This document shows, piece after piece, positions 26,179 through 34,449 of a DNA stretch of 64,000 nt (within the stretch, counting starts at the first letter, position 1; every line of letters begins with the position of its first letter). The position numbers and the translations under genes are program-made. The DNA lies in contig PBOJ01000131.1 of NCBI GenBank assembly GCA_002724315.1, positions 1-64,000 on the forward strand. The letters run 5' to 3'. This DNA is from Planctomycetaceae bacterium (GTDB taxonomy: Bacteria > Planctomycetota > Planctomycetia > Planctomycetales > Planctomycetaceae). Below the pieces are notes generated by a model. The model saw only the letters and a program-made list of their open reading frames with translations, was not told the DNA's origin and made no database searches.

Positions 26179-27681
26179 ATGGCTGACCAAGACAACGGGC
26201 CCTCCTCCGAAGAGCCCCAGCAAACTTCTGGCGAGTCGATTCCCGAGACCCCCTCGGAATCTGTCTCCCCGACCCCGCCGTCCGAAGATCAGGGTGACCA
26301 ATCTCCTCCGGCCGAGCGACCCTTGCCGGATGGGGCCGTTGCCATAACGGACGACGATGGAGAGATTCCCGATCCCAATGATTCGGGGATGCCACAACCC
26401 AACCGTCGCCGTCGCCGACGCCGTCGCCGCCGTGGACGCGGTGGGCGAGGAGGAAACGGTGGTGGGCGCGGTGGAGGACAGGGTGGCGGAGGCGGTGGAG
26501 GACAGGGGGGCGGTGGAGGACAGGGTGGTGGAGGCGGACAGGGGCGTTCTCGCAAGGACATCCCGGTCGTCGAGGGAGTGATTGAAGGTGTGCTGGAACT
26601 GCATCCCAAGGGATACGGTTTCCTCCGTGATCCGCAAAAGAACTACGCCTCACAGGATTCCGACCCGTTCGTCTCGAGTTCGGTTGTCGAACGCTTCGGG
26701 TTGCGGGCCGGAGGATTGATCAAGGGGGAAGTGGGGCCAGGGTCGAAGGGGCAGGGGCCACGGTTGAAGACGATCGAGACAGTGGATGGATTGACCGTCG
26801 AGAACTACCAGGAGGTGCCTCACTTCGACGATCTGACGCCGATCACACCTTCGGAGAAAATCCGGCTCGAGACAGGGCCCAAGCCGGTGACAATGCGGGT
26901 GATGGATCTGCTGACACCCATCGGGAAGGGCCAGAGAGCTTTGATCGTTGCGCCGCCGAGAACCGGCAAGACGATGCTGTTGCAGGACATTGCCGACTCG
27001 GTGAGTGCGAACCACCCCGAGTTGCACCTGATGGTGCTGTTGATCGACGAACGGCCCGAGGAAGTCACCGAAATGCGGCGACGGGTCAAGGGCGAGGTGA
27101 TTGCCAGTTCGATGGACCGCGAGGTCGAGAGCCACGTGCGGATCGGTCAGTTGATCATCGAGCGGGGCAAGCGGTTGGCCGAGGCCGGGCATGGCGTGTT
27201 CGTGTTGCTGGACAGCATCACGCGGACGGCTCGAGCCTTCAACAAGTGGGTCGGCAACACCGGGCGAACGATGAGCGGTGGGTTGGACATCAAGGCACTG
27301 GAGGTTCCCCGCAAGATGTTCGGCACGGCGCGGCGATTCGAAGAGGGAGGGTCACTGACGGTTGTCGCCACGGCCCTGATCGAGACCGGCAGCCGGATGG
27401 ATGACGCGATCTTCCAGGAGTTCAAGGGCACGGGCAACATGGAGATGATGCTCAGCCGCGATCTTGCCGACCGCCGCATCTGGCCGGCGATTGACATCAC
27501 CCGTTCCGGGACGCGTCACGAAGAGAATTTCTTTACCGAGGAAGAGTACGAGTACGTGACGATGATCCGTCGCCACCTGATCACGCTGACACCGGCCGAT
27601 GCCATGGACAAGCTGATCAAGATGATGGAGAAGTTTCCGAGCAATGCGGAGTTCTTCGAGAAAGTTCGCATGATGATGTGA
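26179..27681 (+). CDS. rho: Transcription termination factor Rho
   Basis: Rho is a hexameric RNA-dependent ATPase that ends transcription. The 500-residue protein has an acidic, Pro/Ser-rich N-terminus (1-74), a run of ten Arg followed by Gly/Gln-rich sequence (75-122), the cold-shock-like RNA-binding domain (about 130-205, GYGFLRDPQKNY) and the RecA-like motor. The Walker A motif is APPRTGKT (258-265), the Walker B region contains HGVFVLLDSITR, and the Q-loop/R-loop region with RKMFGTARRFEEGGSLTV is intact. The Arg/Gly insertion makes it about 80 residues longer than the E. coli protein; comparable insertions are known in other high-GC bacteria. It is a single gene with its own promoter, converging on the anti-sigma gene. 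Confidence 0.96.
   Translation: MADQDNGPSSEEPQQTSGESIPETPSESVSPTPPSEDQGDQSPPAERPLPDGAVAITDDDGEIPDPNDSGMPQPNRRRRRRRRRRGRGGRGGNGGGRGGGQGGGGGGGQGGGGGQGGGGGQGRSRKDIPVVEGVIEGVLELHPKGYGFLRDPQKNYASQDSDPFVSSSVVERFGLRAGGLIKGEVGPGSKGQGPRLKTIETVDGLTVENYQEVPHFDDLTPITPSEKIRLETGPKPVTMRVMDLLTPIGKGQRALIVAPPRTGKTMLLQDIADSVSANHPELHLMVLLIDERPEEVTEMRRRVKGEVIASSMDREVESHVRIGQLIIERGKRLAEAGHGVFVLLDSITRTARAFNKWVGNTGRTMSGGLDIKALEVPRKMFGTARRFEEGGSLTVVATALIETGSRMDDAIFQEFKGTGNMEMMLSRDLADRRIWPAIDITRSGTRHEENFFTEEEYEYVTMIRRHLITLTPADAMDKLIKMMEKFPSNAEFFEKVRMMM
26401..26552 (+). repeat. Low-complexity Arg and Gly/Gln coding repeat inside rho
   Basis: This stretch encodes ten consecutive arginines (mixed CGC/CGT/CGA codons) and then repeats of GGA/GGT/GGC with CAG. 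At DNA level a unit of about 21 bases, close to GGTGGAGGACAGGGTGGCGG, recurs about three times between 26466 and 26545. Such repeats can expand or contract by slippage. The protein segment is probably disordered and RNA-binding. Confidence 0.75.
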
Positions 27682-27707
27682 GGTGCTTGGGGCCTCTCAT
27701 CCATCGA

Positions 27708-28589
27708 TCAATGTGAGACCCGGTGGGGCGGCAGGTCGCTGACGTCCGACAGCCGCATCTCGGGCCGGTCGCGGGGCAGAGCGCGGCGAAGCCGCTCGTG
27801 CTGGCCGGGGGCAACCAGGCAGACAAAGACCGTTCGCGAGTTGGTGTCGGTCCAGGCGGTCGTGCTGAATCGGCCCGATTTCGAGTACGTCGGACGAGCA
27901 CCGGTCACATCCTCGGCCGCCGGTGATTTTTTCACTTCCTCGATCGGCACCGCCACCAACAGGCCGGCGACGGATCCTCGTCGTGCGACTGGAACCCGGA
28001 AGGACATCACCGCGACTGAATCCCGGTCGGGCCATCCTCGTGCGGGCCGATGCAGCCACGACGGGTCCCAGCTGGGCGGCAATGGCGCACCACCCTGGGA
28101 CTCGAGCCATTCGGGCAGAGCGGCCAGGGCTTCGTCGTCATAGACCGTTTCAAATTGCGTGTCAGGCCAGTTGCGGATTTGCTCGACGGTCAGGAGCCCG
28201 GGAGATTCCGTGTTCAAACGCCACGCCACACCGATACCAATCAACACCGCCACCACCACCGCCGCCGCATTCAACAGGCGATGACGAGTGGACGTTTGTT
28301 TCGACGGCGCCCTGTCGGATTTCACGGTGTCGGGTTGAAGCGGAGTGTGGGAATCGATTGCGGAGAGGATCCTGTCGGTCAGTCCCTCGGGGGGGATCGA
28401 CGTGTCGCAGGAGCTGTCGGCGGCAGTCGAAAGGAAAGCCAGGTCCCAGTCTCGTCGCTGCAATACCTCCTGCCGACATCCGAGGCAGTTCTCCAAGTGC
28501 TCTCGTGCGGCGTCAAATCCGGAGTCGCCCCAGTCCGAGCCGTCCGGTCTTGCGGCGTCGAGTTGCAGGAGGGCGTCGTGGCATTTCAT
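27708..28589 (-). CDS. Membrane anti-sigma factor with zinc-finger (ZAS) motif
   Basis: A 293-residue protein starting MKCHDALLQLDAARPDG. Near residue 32 it has HLENCLGC, the H-x3-C-x2-C zinc-binding anti-sigma motif that holds ECF sigma factors. One transmembrane helix lies at about 105-127 (NAAAVVVAVLIGIGVAW), followed by a C-terminal domain of about 165 residues outside the membrane that I do not recognise. The ECF sigma gene lies 16 bases upstream on the same strand, so this is a standard sigma/anti-sigma pair. The start at 28589 was chosen because an earlier in-frame ATG would overlap the sigma gene. Confidence 0.8.
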   Translation of the reverse strand: MKCHDALLQLDAARPDGSDWGDSGFDAAREHLENCLGCRQEVLQRRDWDLAFLSTAADSSCDTSIPPEGLTDRILSAIDSHTPLQPDTVKSDRAPSKQTSTRHRLLNAAAVVVAVLIGIGVAWRLNTESPGLLTVEQIRNWPDTQFETVYDDEALAALPEWLESQGGAPLPPSWDPSWLHRPARGWPDRDSVAVMSFRVPVARRGSVAGLLVAVPIEEVKKSPAAEDVTGARPTYSKSGRFSTTAWTDTNSRTVFVCLVAPGQHERLRRALPRDRPEMRLSDVSDLPPHRVSH

Positions 28590-28605
28590 GAAGACGAGGC
28601 CTGGA

Positions 28606-29151
28606 TTATCCGGTGTGGGCAACGCTGTGAACGGGCTCGGGGGCAAGTCGGCCGAGCCGTTCTCGGAGACGGGATTTTGCTCGAGACAGACGGCTCATCA
28701 CGGTCCCGATCGGCAGGTCCAGCGAATCGCTGATCTCCCGATAGCTCATCTCCTCGAAAAAATACAGCACGATCGGGATCCGGAATTCTTCGGGGAGGGA
28801 GTCCAAAGCCAGCAGGATCGCTTCGCCGTCGAATTCCGTTTTCGCGTGATCCGGTGCACTGGGTTCGCCGAGCCCATCGAGCGAAATTGTCGAGCCGTGT
28901 CGTCGGCTGCGAACCAGTTTCAGGAATTCGTTGCGGAGGATGGTGCATAGCCAGGCGCGAACCTTGGTGGTGTCGCGGAGTTGGTTTCCGTGAGCGTGGG
29001 CAGCCAGGAACGTCTGCTGCACCAGGTCCTCGGCTTCAGTCGAACATCCGGACAGCCGCCTGGCGATCCCGAAAAGCAGGCCGGCGTATTGCTCGACCAG
29101 CTCCGTGAGATCCAGAGATGGTCCGGGGATGTGGTCCCGAGACGTTCCCAT
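28606..29151 (-). CDS. RNA polymerase sigma factor, ECF subfamily
   Basis: A 181-residue sigma factor with region 2 (about 20-90; motifs STEAEDLVQQTFLAA and VRAWLCTILRNEFL) and region 4 (about 115-170; LPEEFRIPIVLYFFEEMSYREISDSLDLPIGTVMSRLSRAK). There is no region 1.1 or 3, as expected for ECF factors. The downstream ZAS-domain anti-sigma gene is probably its cognate regulator. Target genes cannot be told from the window. Confidence 0.93.
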   Translation of the reverse strand: MGTSRDHIPGPSLDLTELVEQYAGLLFGIARRLSGCSTEAEDLVQQTFLAAHAHGNQLRDTTKVRAWLCTILRNEFLKLVRSRRHGSTISLDGLGEPSAPDHAKTEFDGEAILLALDSLPEEFRIPIVLYFFEEMSYREISDSLDLPIGTVMSRLSRAKSRLRERLGRLAPEPVHSVAHTG

Positions 29152-29499
29152 CGGAATTGGAGATCCCTGGGTGGGTGAAGATATTCCCGGGAATCGGCTC
29201 CCGGCGAAGAGTCATCGTCGAATCCCGGTTGGAAGGGACACCCGACTTGGGATGAGACGCCCGGAGGGCTTGACGAGTTCCGCTGAAAATCGGGATGCAG
29301 CGTGTCTTTGCAGGGGACGGAATGCCAATTCGACGATTGAATCGGAGCGATGTTGGTTGTCAGTCCGGAAAAAGAATCGATAGACTCGGGAACCTTCCAG
29401 GGAGACTTGGGAGCGGGGTGGGGATGAAATCTCCCCGGTTCGACAACGGGTGGTGTTGGTTCCGCCCGGACATTTTCAGTTGAACAGGAGTGTGCGGTC
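29152..29499. other. Intergenic region between the ECF sigma gene and the lipoprotein gene
   Basis: This 348-base region separates divergent genes. It holds the lipoprotein promoter at 29357-29386 and presumably the sigma operon promoter, which I could not pick out. I see no further gene or RNA. Confidence 0.5.
29357..29386 (+). promoter_or_regulatory. Sigma-70-like promoter for the lipoprotein gene
   Basis: TTGTCA (29357-29362, five of six consensus bases) and TAGACT (29381-29386, four of six) are separated by 18 bases. The start would be near 29393, about 107 bases before the ATG. An AGGAG ribosome-binding site follows at 29486-29490. Confidence 0.45.
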
Positions 29500-29868
29500 A
29501 TGCGTTTCTTCTCGATCCTGTTGGCCGGTGTTTTTCTTTCGGTGGTCGGCTGTGGCGGCGGTGACGCGACAGACGGTACGACGGGTGGAGCTCCGGGGCC
29601 CACGGGCGAGGATCTTGCTCCGGCCGGACTCGATCCCAAGGACATGCCCGTTGATGAGGTCAAGGATGATGACGGGAACGTCGTCGACCCGGGCGGCAAA
29701 GAGTCTCCTCCGGAAGGGGCGTCGGTGATTCCTGAGCAAGTCGGCAAGCAGTTCGGAGGTGGTGCCAGAAAGAAGGGGGCGGCGGAAGCCAAGAAGGAGA
29801 CTCCCAAGAAGGAGGCACCCAAGAAGAAGGCCGAGGGCGGCAAGAAGACGGAGAAAAAGAAGGGCTAG
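29500..29868 (+). CDS. Small lysine-rich lipoprotein of unknown function
   Basis: A 122-residue protein. The signal peptide ends in a lipobox, LSVVGC, so C18 should be lipidated. The mature part begins Gly/Thr/Pro-rich and acidic (about 20-70), then becomes strongly basic (about 85-122) with repeats of KKE, KKA and KKK. No domain is recognised. The charge switch suggests a disordered anchor that might touch nucleic acid, peptidoglycan or acidic surface polymers. It is monocistronic, with its own promoter and a strong terminator. Confidence 0.75.
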   Translation: MRFFSILLAGVFLSVVGCGGGDATDGTTGGAPGPTGEDLAPAGLDPKDMPVDEVKDDDGNVVDPGGKESPPEGASVIPEQVGKQFGGGARKKGAAEAKKETPKKEAPKKKAEGGKKTEKKKG

Positions 29869-29895
29869 GCCCTGCTTGTCTCCGGAGACCATTTA

Positions 29896-29936
29896 CCACC
29901 CCCGTGACCGTGCGCCGGTCGCGGGGGTGCTTTTCG
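29896..29936 (+). terminator. Rho-independent terminator after the lipoprotein gene
   Basis: A 13-pair stem (ACCCCCGTGACCG 29898-29910 with CGGTCGCGGGGGT 29916-29928, one T-G wobble) closes a TGCGC loop and is followed by GCTTTTCGTTT. The T-run is on the plus strand, so it ends the lipoprotein transcript rather than the convergent menC-like transcript. Confidence 0.85.
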
Positions 29937-29974
29937 TTTCCGACAGCCGCCGGAGTGGGGACACGGTGGAACCG

Positions 29975-31084
29975 CTACTCGATCGTGGCCTTCTGCACGG
30001 TCAGTTGCTCGAGCCGTTCGGGCACCGGGTCGGGCAACTCGGTCGAAGCGACGACCGACGGGCAGCCGTCGGCATCAGGTATCAGTTCCAGTGGCGGATC
30101 GGCCATGTCCTGGTGATAGAACCGGGCGCTGGGGAAGATGTCGGCCGGGTAGGTGAAGTTGTCGAGCATGGCCAGGGCCACGCAGGCGGCCGAGCCGGTG
30201 GCGCTTTCCAGCATCCCGCCGACCCAGCAGGGGATTCCGGCCTGTTGGCAGACATCGTGGATTGCCACCGCGTTGGTCAGTCCACCGACACGTCCGGGCT
30301 TGATGTTGATCCAGCCACAGGCGCCGATGCGGCAGGCCTGTTGGGCCCGGTGGACCGAGACGATGGTCTCGTCGAGACAGACCGGGGTGTCGAGCTCGGA
30401 TTGCAGGGTGGCGTGGTCGAGCAGATCGTCGTGAGCCAACGGCTGTTCGATCATGGCCAGGCCCAGTTCGTCAACCTCGGAGAAGATCGCTCGATCTTCC
30501 AGCGTGTACCCGCTGTTGCAGTCGATGTGGAACACGTGGTCCGGGAAAGACTCGCGGACTCGGCGGAGCATCGGCAGGTCCCATCCGGGACGGAACTTCA
30601 GCTTCACTCGTGGGAAGCCCTGATCGACAGCGGTGCCGATGCCCTCCAGGAGGTCGTCAAGATTGTCCATCACGCCGAAGTCGGCTCCGACGGCGACCTG
30701 GTCCCGGGTGGCTCCCAGCAGGCGATGCAGTGGTGTCCCCGTCCGCCGGCTTTCCAGGCTCCACCAGGCGACGTCGAGTGCCGCCTTGGCGAACGGGTTG
30801 CCTTTGTAGAGAGACATTCTTTGCTGGAGTTCTTCACCCGATGCGATGTCGTGGCCGACGACGGCCGGTGCGAACCAGTCACGGTTTGCGACGAATGCTC
30901 CTCCAGCCCATTCGGGGCTGTAGCACGGAGCCGCAAATGGTGCGCTCTCGCCCCAACCGTAGAGCGAGCCACTCGCCATTCGACAAAGCACCGCGTGAAT
31001 TGCCGCATCTTCGCCGTAGGCCGTTTTCCACGGATAGATCAACGGCATGGCGACGTGATAGAGGTCGATGCGGTCGATCTTCAT
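29975..31084 (-). CDS. menC: Enolase-superfamily enzyme, o-succinylbenzoate synthase (MenC) type
   Basis: A 369-residue mandelate-racemase/muconate-lactonizing-type barrel. The catalytic lysines are K161-x-K163 (VKLKFRPG) and K262 (INIKPGRVGG). The magnesium ligands are D188, E213 and D238. The set and the GGMLESATG motif near the end fit the OSBS/N-succinylamino-acid racemase subgroup. OSBS makes o-succinylbenzoate for menaquinone. N-succinylamino-acid racemase activity cannot be excluded, because many members are promiscuous, and no other men gene is nearby. It reads in the same direction as the Hsp70 gene, 55 bases away. Confidence 0.8.
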   Translation of the reverse strand: MKIDRIDLYHVAMPLIYPWKTAYGEDAAIHAVLCRMASGSLYGWGESAPFAAPCYSPEWAGGAFVANRDWFAPAVVGHDIASGEELQQRMSLYKGNPFAKAALDVAWWSLESRRTGTPLHRLLGATRDQVAVGADFGVMDNLDDLLEGIGTAVDQGFPRVKLKFRPGWDLPMLRRVRESFPDHVFHIDCNSGYTLEDRAIFSEVDELGLAMIEQPLAHDDLLDHATLQSELDTPVCLDETIVSVHRAQQACRIGACGWINIKPGRVGGLTNAVAIHDVCQQAGIPCWVGGMLESATGSAACVALAMLDNFTYPADIFPSARFYHQDMADPPLELIPDADGCPSVVASTELPDPVPERLEQLTVQKATIE

Positions 31085-31139
31085 TTGATGGCTCCCGGTG
31101 CCGGGTTATCCGGCGTCGATGCCGGTCGGTCTTGCTGTT

Positions 31140-33047
31140 TCAGGAATCCGGAAGATTCCAGAATTCTTCTTCGGCACTCGCGGAGTCCTGGGACGAATCG
31201 AGGCCGGGTGGCAGAGGTGGTGGCTTGACGGTCTGCGGACGACTCGCCGATTGTTTCTTGTTGCCCGGTCGCGAACGTCCCGATTTGTTTCCGGAGGAGG
31301 GCCGCGTCTTCGGTTTCTTACGACGAGCCCGCTTGCGGCCGGCGGGAGCGGGGCCCGTTGATGCGGCCGGCTTGGAGAGATCAAGGATCTCGTCGTCGTC
31401 GTCCGGAAGTTGCACGGCGACCCTGTCGGTCGAATGGGCCCATTTTTCGACCTGGAAGTCGTCGACCGAAGTCGCCGGTTCTTGTGTCTCTGGCGGCGCC
31501 TCTTCTTCTGGGGTCCCTTCGACCTCAGTTGTCACCACGTTTTCGGGCCGGATGATCTCGGTCGTGGCTTCCCGGCCTCCGGTGACATCAATCGCGGTGA
31601 CGTGGACGCGGGCCTGCCCGTCGTAGGCAATCGTCACGGCGATCTCGGATCCCTCGGCGAGATTCGGAGAGAGGTCATCGATGATGCACTCTCCCAGGGG
31701 GACGTGTGGTCGGCCTTCTGTCGCTGGACTCTCGACGATCTGCAAGTGCACCCGTTTCTGGTTTTCGACGACCGTGCCGAACGTCTGTGTGAACTTCGCC
31801 GGCAAGGGACTGTTGGCGGGGATCAGGTAATGTGGCACTCGGATCCGCTGGTCGTTCTGGACCAGGATACCCAGTCCACGGGCATTGACGCTGACCTGTT
31901 TCATCCGGGCCAGGCGGCTCGTAACGTCCTTGTTACGGATCGCCTTGGCAAACTCGGTGTTGGACAGCAGCATTCCGGCGTAGTAGGTGGCTCCATGGGC
32001 GATCGACTGGTCAGGAGAGAGAGACGTGTTGAGTGTGCGGCCGCCGAGTTCCTTCAGTCGGTCACGTACCATCGGCATCCGCGAGGCTCCACCGGTGGTG
32101 AGAATCACGTCGACGTGGGCCCAGCCCATCTGGTTGTCCGCCAACATCTTTTGAGTGATCGCGGCCGTGCGCTCGACCAGTGGCTGGGTCAATTCGGCGA
32201 ACTTCTGCTGTTGGACCTGGTAGGTCTTGCGGTGGGTGTCGTGTTGCACCGTCAGTGCTGCGCGGGGGCGGACCGAGAGGCTCCGCTTGGTGGTTTCGAC
32301 TTCCAGGGAAAGGGCCTGCAGGCTGCGTGAGTCCTCACGAGGGTCGGCATCGAAGTCGGCCAGGAACCGATCGCAGATGGCCCGTTCCAGGGCCGCGTTC
32401 CAGTCGATGCCACCCAGGTGCAGGTCTCCGCTGCTGGCCACCACGCAGACCTCGTCCTGGTGGTACTTGACCAGCGAGAGGTCGAAGGTGCCACCGCCGA
32501 GGTCGTAGACCAGGATCCGCTGCTCGTCGGCCAGTTCGGTGAACCACAGGCCCTCCGTGCCGAGCACATAGCACAGTGCTGCGGCAACCGGCTCGTTGAT
32601 GATGTCGACTTGCTTGAGCCCGGCCCGGTGGCCCGCCTCGATGGTGGCTCTGCGCTGCAACTCGCTGAACTGGGCCGGCACGGTGACCACGGCCCGTTCG
32701 ACCGCTCCGATCTGTTCGTGGGCGGCTGTCAGCAGTTTTCTGAGCACGTAGCTGGCGATGTCGACCGGAGTGTAGTCCTGCCCGTCGATGGTCCAGCAGT
32801 GCGAGGGGTCACCGATGTGTCGCTTCGAATTCTGGACAACTCGGTCCGGGCGGACGATGGCGTTCCGCAAGGCCTCGGTGCCGACGACGACCTGTTGATC
32901 CTCGTCGAAGAAGACCACCGAGGGCGTCGCCAACTCGCCTTCCTGGTTGGCCAGGGTGACCGGTTCGCCGTGCTCGTTGAGATAGGCCAGGCAGGAATAG
33001 GTTGTGCCCAGGTCAATCCCGACGGCGTGCGCTTTGTGCGTCTTCAC
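31140..33047 (-). CDS. Hsp70-family (DnaK-like) protein with basic C-terminal tail
   Basis: A 635-residue Hsp70. The ATPase domain starts at once with AVGIDLGTTYSCLAY, then has the phosphate-2 motif LVYDLGGGTFDLSL and the adenosine motif LTTGGASRMPMV. A substrate-binding domain follows (about 395-530). The last 70 residues (KRARRKKPKTRPS onwards) are Lys/Arg/Pro-rich and end in an acidic SAEEEFW segment, unlike the EEVD-type or short DnaK tail. The GTG start at 33047 puts the family motif at the N-terminus; an earlier ATG would add unrelated sequence. No grpE or dnaJ lies nearby, so it is probably a specialised paralogue rather than housekeeping DnaK. Confidence 0.88.
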   Translation of the reverse strand: MKTHKAHAVGIDLGTTYSCLAYLNEHGEPVTLANQEGELATPSVVFFDEDQQVVVGTEALRNAIVRPDRVVQNSKRHIGDPSHCWTIDGQDYTPVDIASYVLRKLLTAAHEQIGAVERAVVTVPAQFSELQRRATIEAGHRAGLKQVDIINEPVAAALCYVLGTEGLWFTELADEQRILVYDLGGGTFDLSLVKYHQDEVCVVASSGDLHLGGIDWNAALERAICDRFLADFDADPREDSRSLQALSLEVETTKRSLSVRPRAALTVQHDTHRKTYQVQQQKFAELTQPLVERTAAITQKMLADNQMGWAHVDVILTTGGASRMPMVRDRLKELGGRTLNTSLSPDQSIAHGATYYAGMLLSNTEFAKAIRNKDVTSRLARMKQVSVNARGLGILVQNDQRIRVPHYLIPANSPLPAKFTQTFGTVVENQKRVHLQIVESPATEGRPHVPLGECIIDDLSPNLAEGSEIAVTIAYDGQARVHVTAIDVTGGREATTEIIRPENVVTTEVEGTPEEEAPPETQEPATSVDDFQVEKWAHSTDRVAVQLPDDDDEILDLSKPAASTGPAPAGRKRARRKKPKTRPSSGNKSGRSRPGNKKQSASRPQTVKPPPLPPGLDSSQDSASAEEEFWNLPDS

Positions 33048-33184
33048 GTCTGACCGTCCGTCTCTGGCAGCCCGCCTCTCGGTTCCCTGCGCCAACTCGC
33101 CACAAGGGACGTGGCACGGCGACTGGCTCCATGCTACCATCACCGCGCCGAGGCCTCCAGAGAATCGTGGTGGGAGGGAAACGG

Positions 33185-34444
33185 GTGACGCGAGTTGTGG
33201 TCTGCTGGAATGGCCCGGTGTTTGGTCGACGGGAAGGGGGGGGCTCGTCGTTGTTCATGCTGCTGGCCTCGATGGTGGTTCCCGTCGTCGGTCTCGTTCC
33301 CTCGGTCCCGGCGGCTCCGCCACGCCCCCCCCGTGTGGATTCCCCTTTGATGAGAGGCGTCGGTTTCCGTCGGGCACTCGCGCAGCGGGTCTCGGTGGCG
33401 TGGGTCAACAACTCGACGGATCGACTGAATCAGCACACCATCCGCCAACTTGCCGTCCGGTCACAGGAACTCTGGCGAGTCTCGGTCGTCCTCGATCGGC
33501 GGATTGATCCGTCCTCGGAGCTGAAGGTCGAGGTGACCAACCGGCCCGTCCGTGAGGTGCTCGACTCGCTGTCGCGTCCGGTCGGTGGAGGCATCAGCGA
33601 GGTGGGGAACGCTGTCTACATCGGGCCGGCTGGTGACGCTCGGGTCCTGCGGACACTTGTTCAACTGCGTGAGATGGAGCTCGACCGTGAGATCCGGGGG
33701 CCCGGCCGGGACGCTCGGGTCGCCCAGCTGAGGAAGGAGTTGACCATCCGCTTCGAGGACCTGGTCGAACCTCGGGAAGTGCTCGGCCAGATCTCGCGAA
33801 AATGGAAGGTCGAGATCGATTCGCTGGATGCGATTCCCCACGACCTGTGGGCTGGAGCCGAGTTTCCTGGCGTGACGGCCACAGAGGCACTGTCGCTGGT
33901 GTTGATTCAGTACGGGATGACGTTCCGCTGGAACGGTGCCGGAACGGGGATCCGGATTGTTGCCCCCCGCCGCCCGGTGTCCCTGTCGGCGCGATATCGT
34001 GCCAAGGGTGGTCGCGTGCAGGCCGCTTGGGCACTGGTCCGCAAGGAACTTGCCGGGGTTGCGATGGAACCAGCCGGTCCGGGCGAGGTCGGTGTTCGTG
34101 GTACCTGGGAAGATCTGCAAGTGGCCAAATCGCTGATCGAACGCGGACGCCGTCCAGCCGGTTCGTCATCGCCTCAACGGTTTCCACCCCTGGCTCGCCG
34201 CCGATTCACCCTCAAGGTCGCCCGCGGTCGGGTTTCCGACATCATGAAACAGCTCGAGCAGACCGGCGTCCGCTTTGTCTACGACGCCAAGGCGGTCAAG
34301 GCCGCGGGCGTCCGGTTCGACCGGACCGTTGCTCTCGATGTCCAGAAGGTCACAGCCGAGAAATTCTTTGACCGCCTGTTCACCCCGCTTGGTCTCAAGT
34401 TCTCTGTCGACGGAGTGACCGTTCGACTGAGCGTGAAGAGGTGA
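33185..34444 (+). CDS. Secreted protein with three STN-like (secretin/TonB N-terminal) repeats
   Basis: A 419-residue exported protein of unknown function. A GTG start is chosen because GGGAGGG lies seven bases before it; the hydrophobic stretch 24-45 then acts as signal sequence. Three segments share an STN-like beta-alpha pattern: about 95-165 (VVLDRRIDPSSELKVEV then NAVYIG), about 185-265 (LTIRFEDLVEPREVLGQIS then TGIRIV) and about 335-418 (FTLKVARGRVSDIMKQLE then VTVRLSV). STN domains are found at the ends of secretins and TonB-dependent receptors, but no channel domain is present. Its end is five bases from the convergent DUF1549 gene. Confidence 0.65.
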   Translation: MTRVVVCWNGPVFGRREGGGSSLFMLLASMVVPVVGLVPSVPAAPPRPPRVDSPLMRGVGFRRALAQRVSVAWVNNSTDRLNQHTIRQLAVRSQELWRVSVVLDRRIDPSSELKVEVTNRPVREVLDSLSRPVGGGISEVGNAVYIGPAGDARVLRTLVQLREMELDREIRGPGRDARVAQLRKELTIRFEDLVEPREVLGQISRKWKVEIDSLDAIPHDLWAGAEFPGVTATEALSLVLIQYGMTFRWNGAGTGIRIVAPRRPVSLSARYRAKGGRVQAAWALVRKELAGVAMEPAGPGEVGVRGTWEDLQVAKSLIERGRRPAGSSSPQRFPPLARRRFTLKVARGRVSDIMKQLEQTGVRFVYDAKAVKAAGVRFDRTVALDVQKVTAEKFFDRLFTPLGLKFSVDGVTVRLSVKR

Positions 34445-34449
34445 CGGAG

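Noticed and set aside
26401-26552. CRISPR-like or mobile repeat
   Set aside because: The repeats are in frame within rho and encode Arg/Gly/Gln; there are no spacers.
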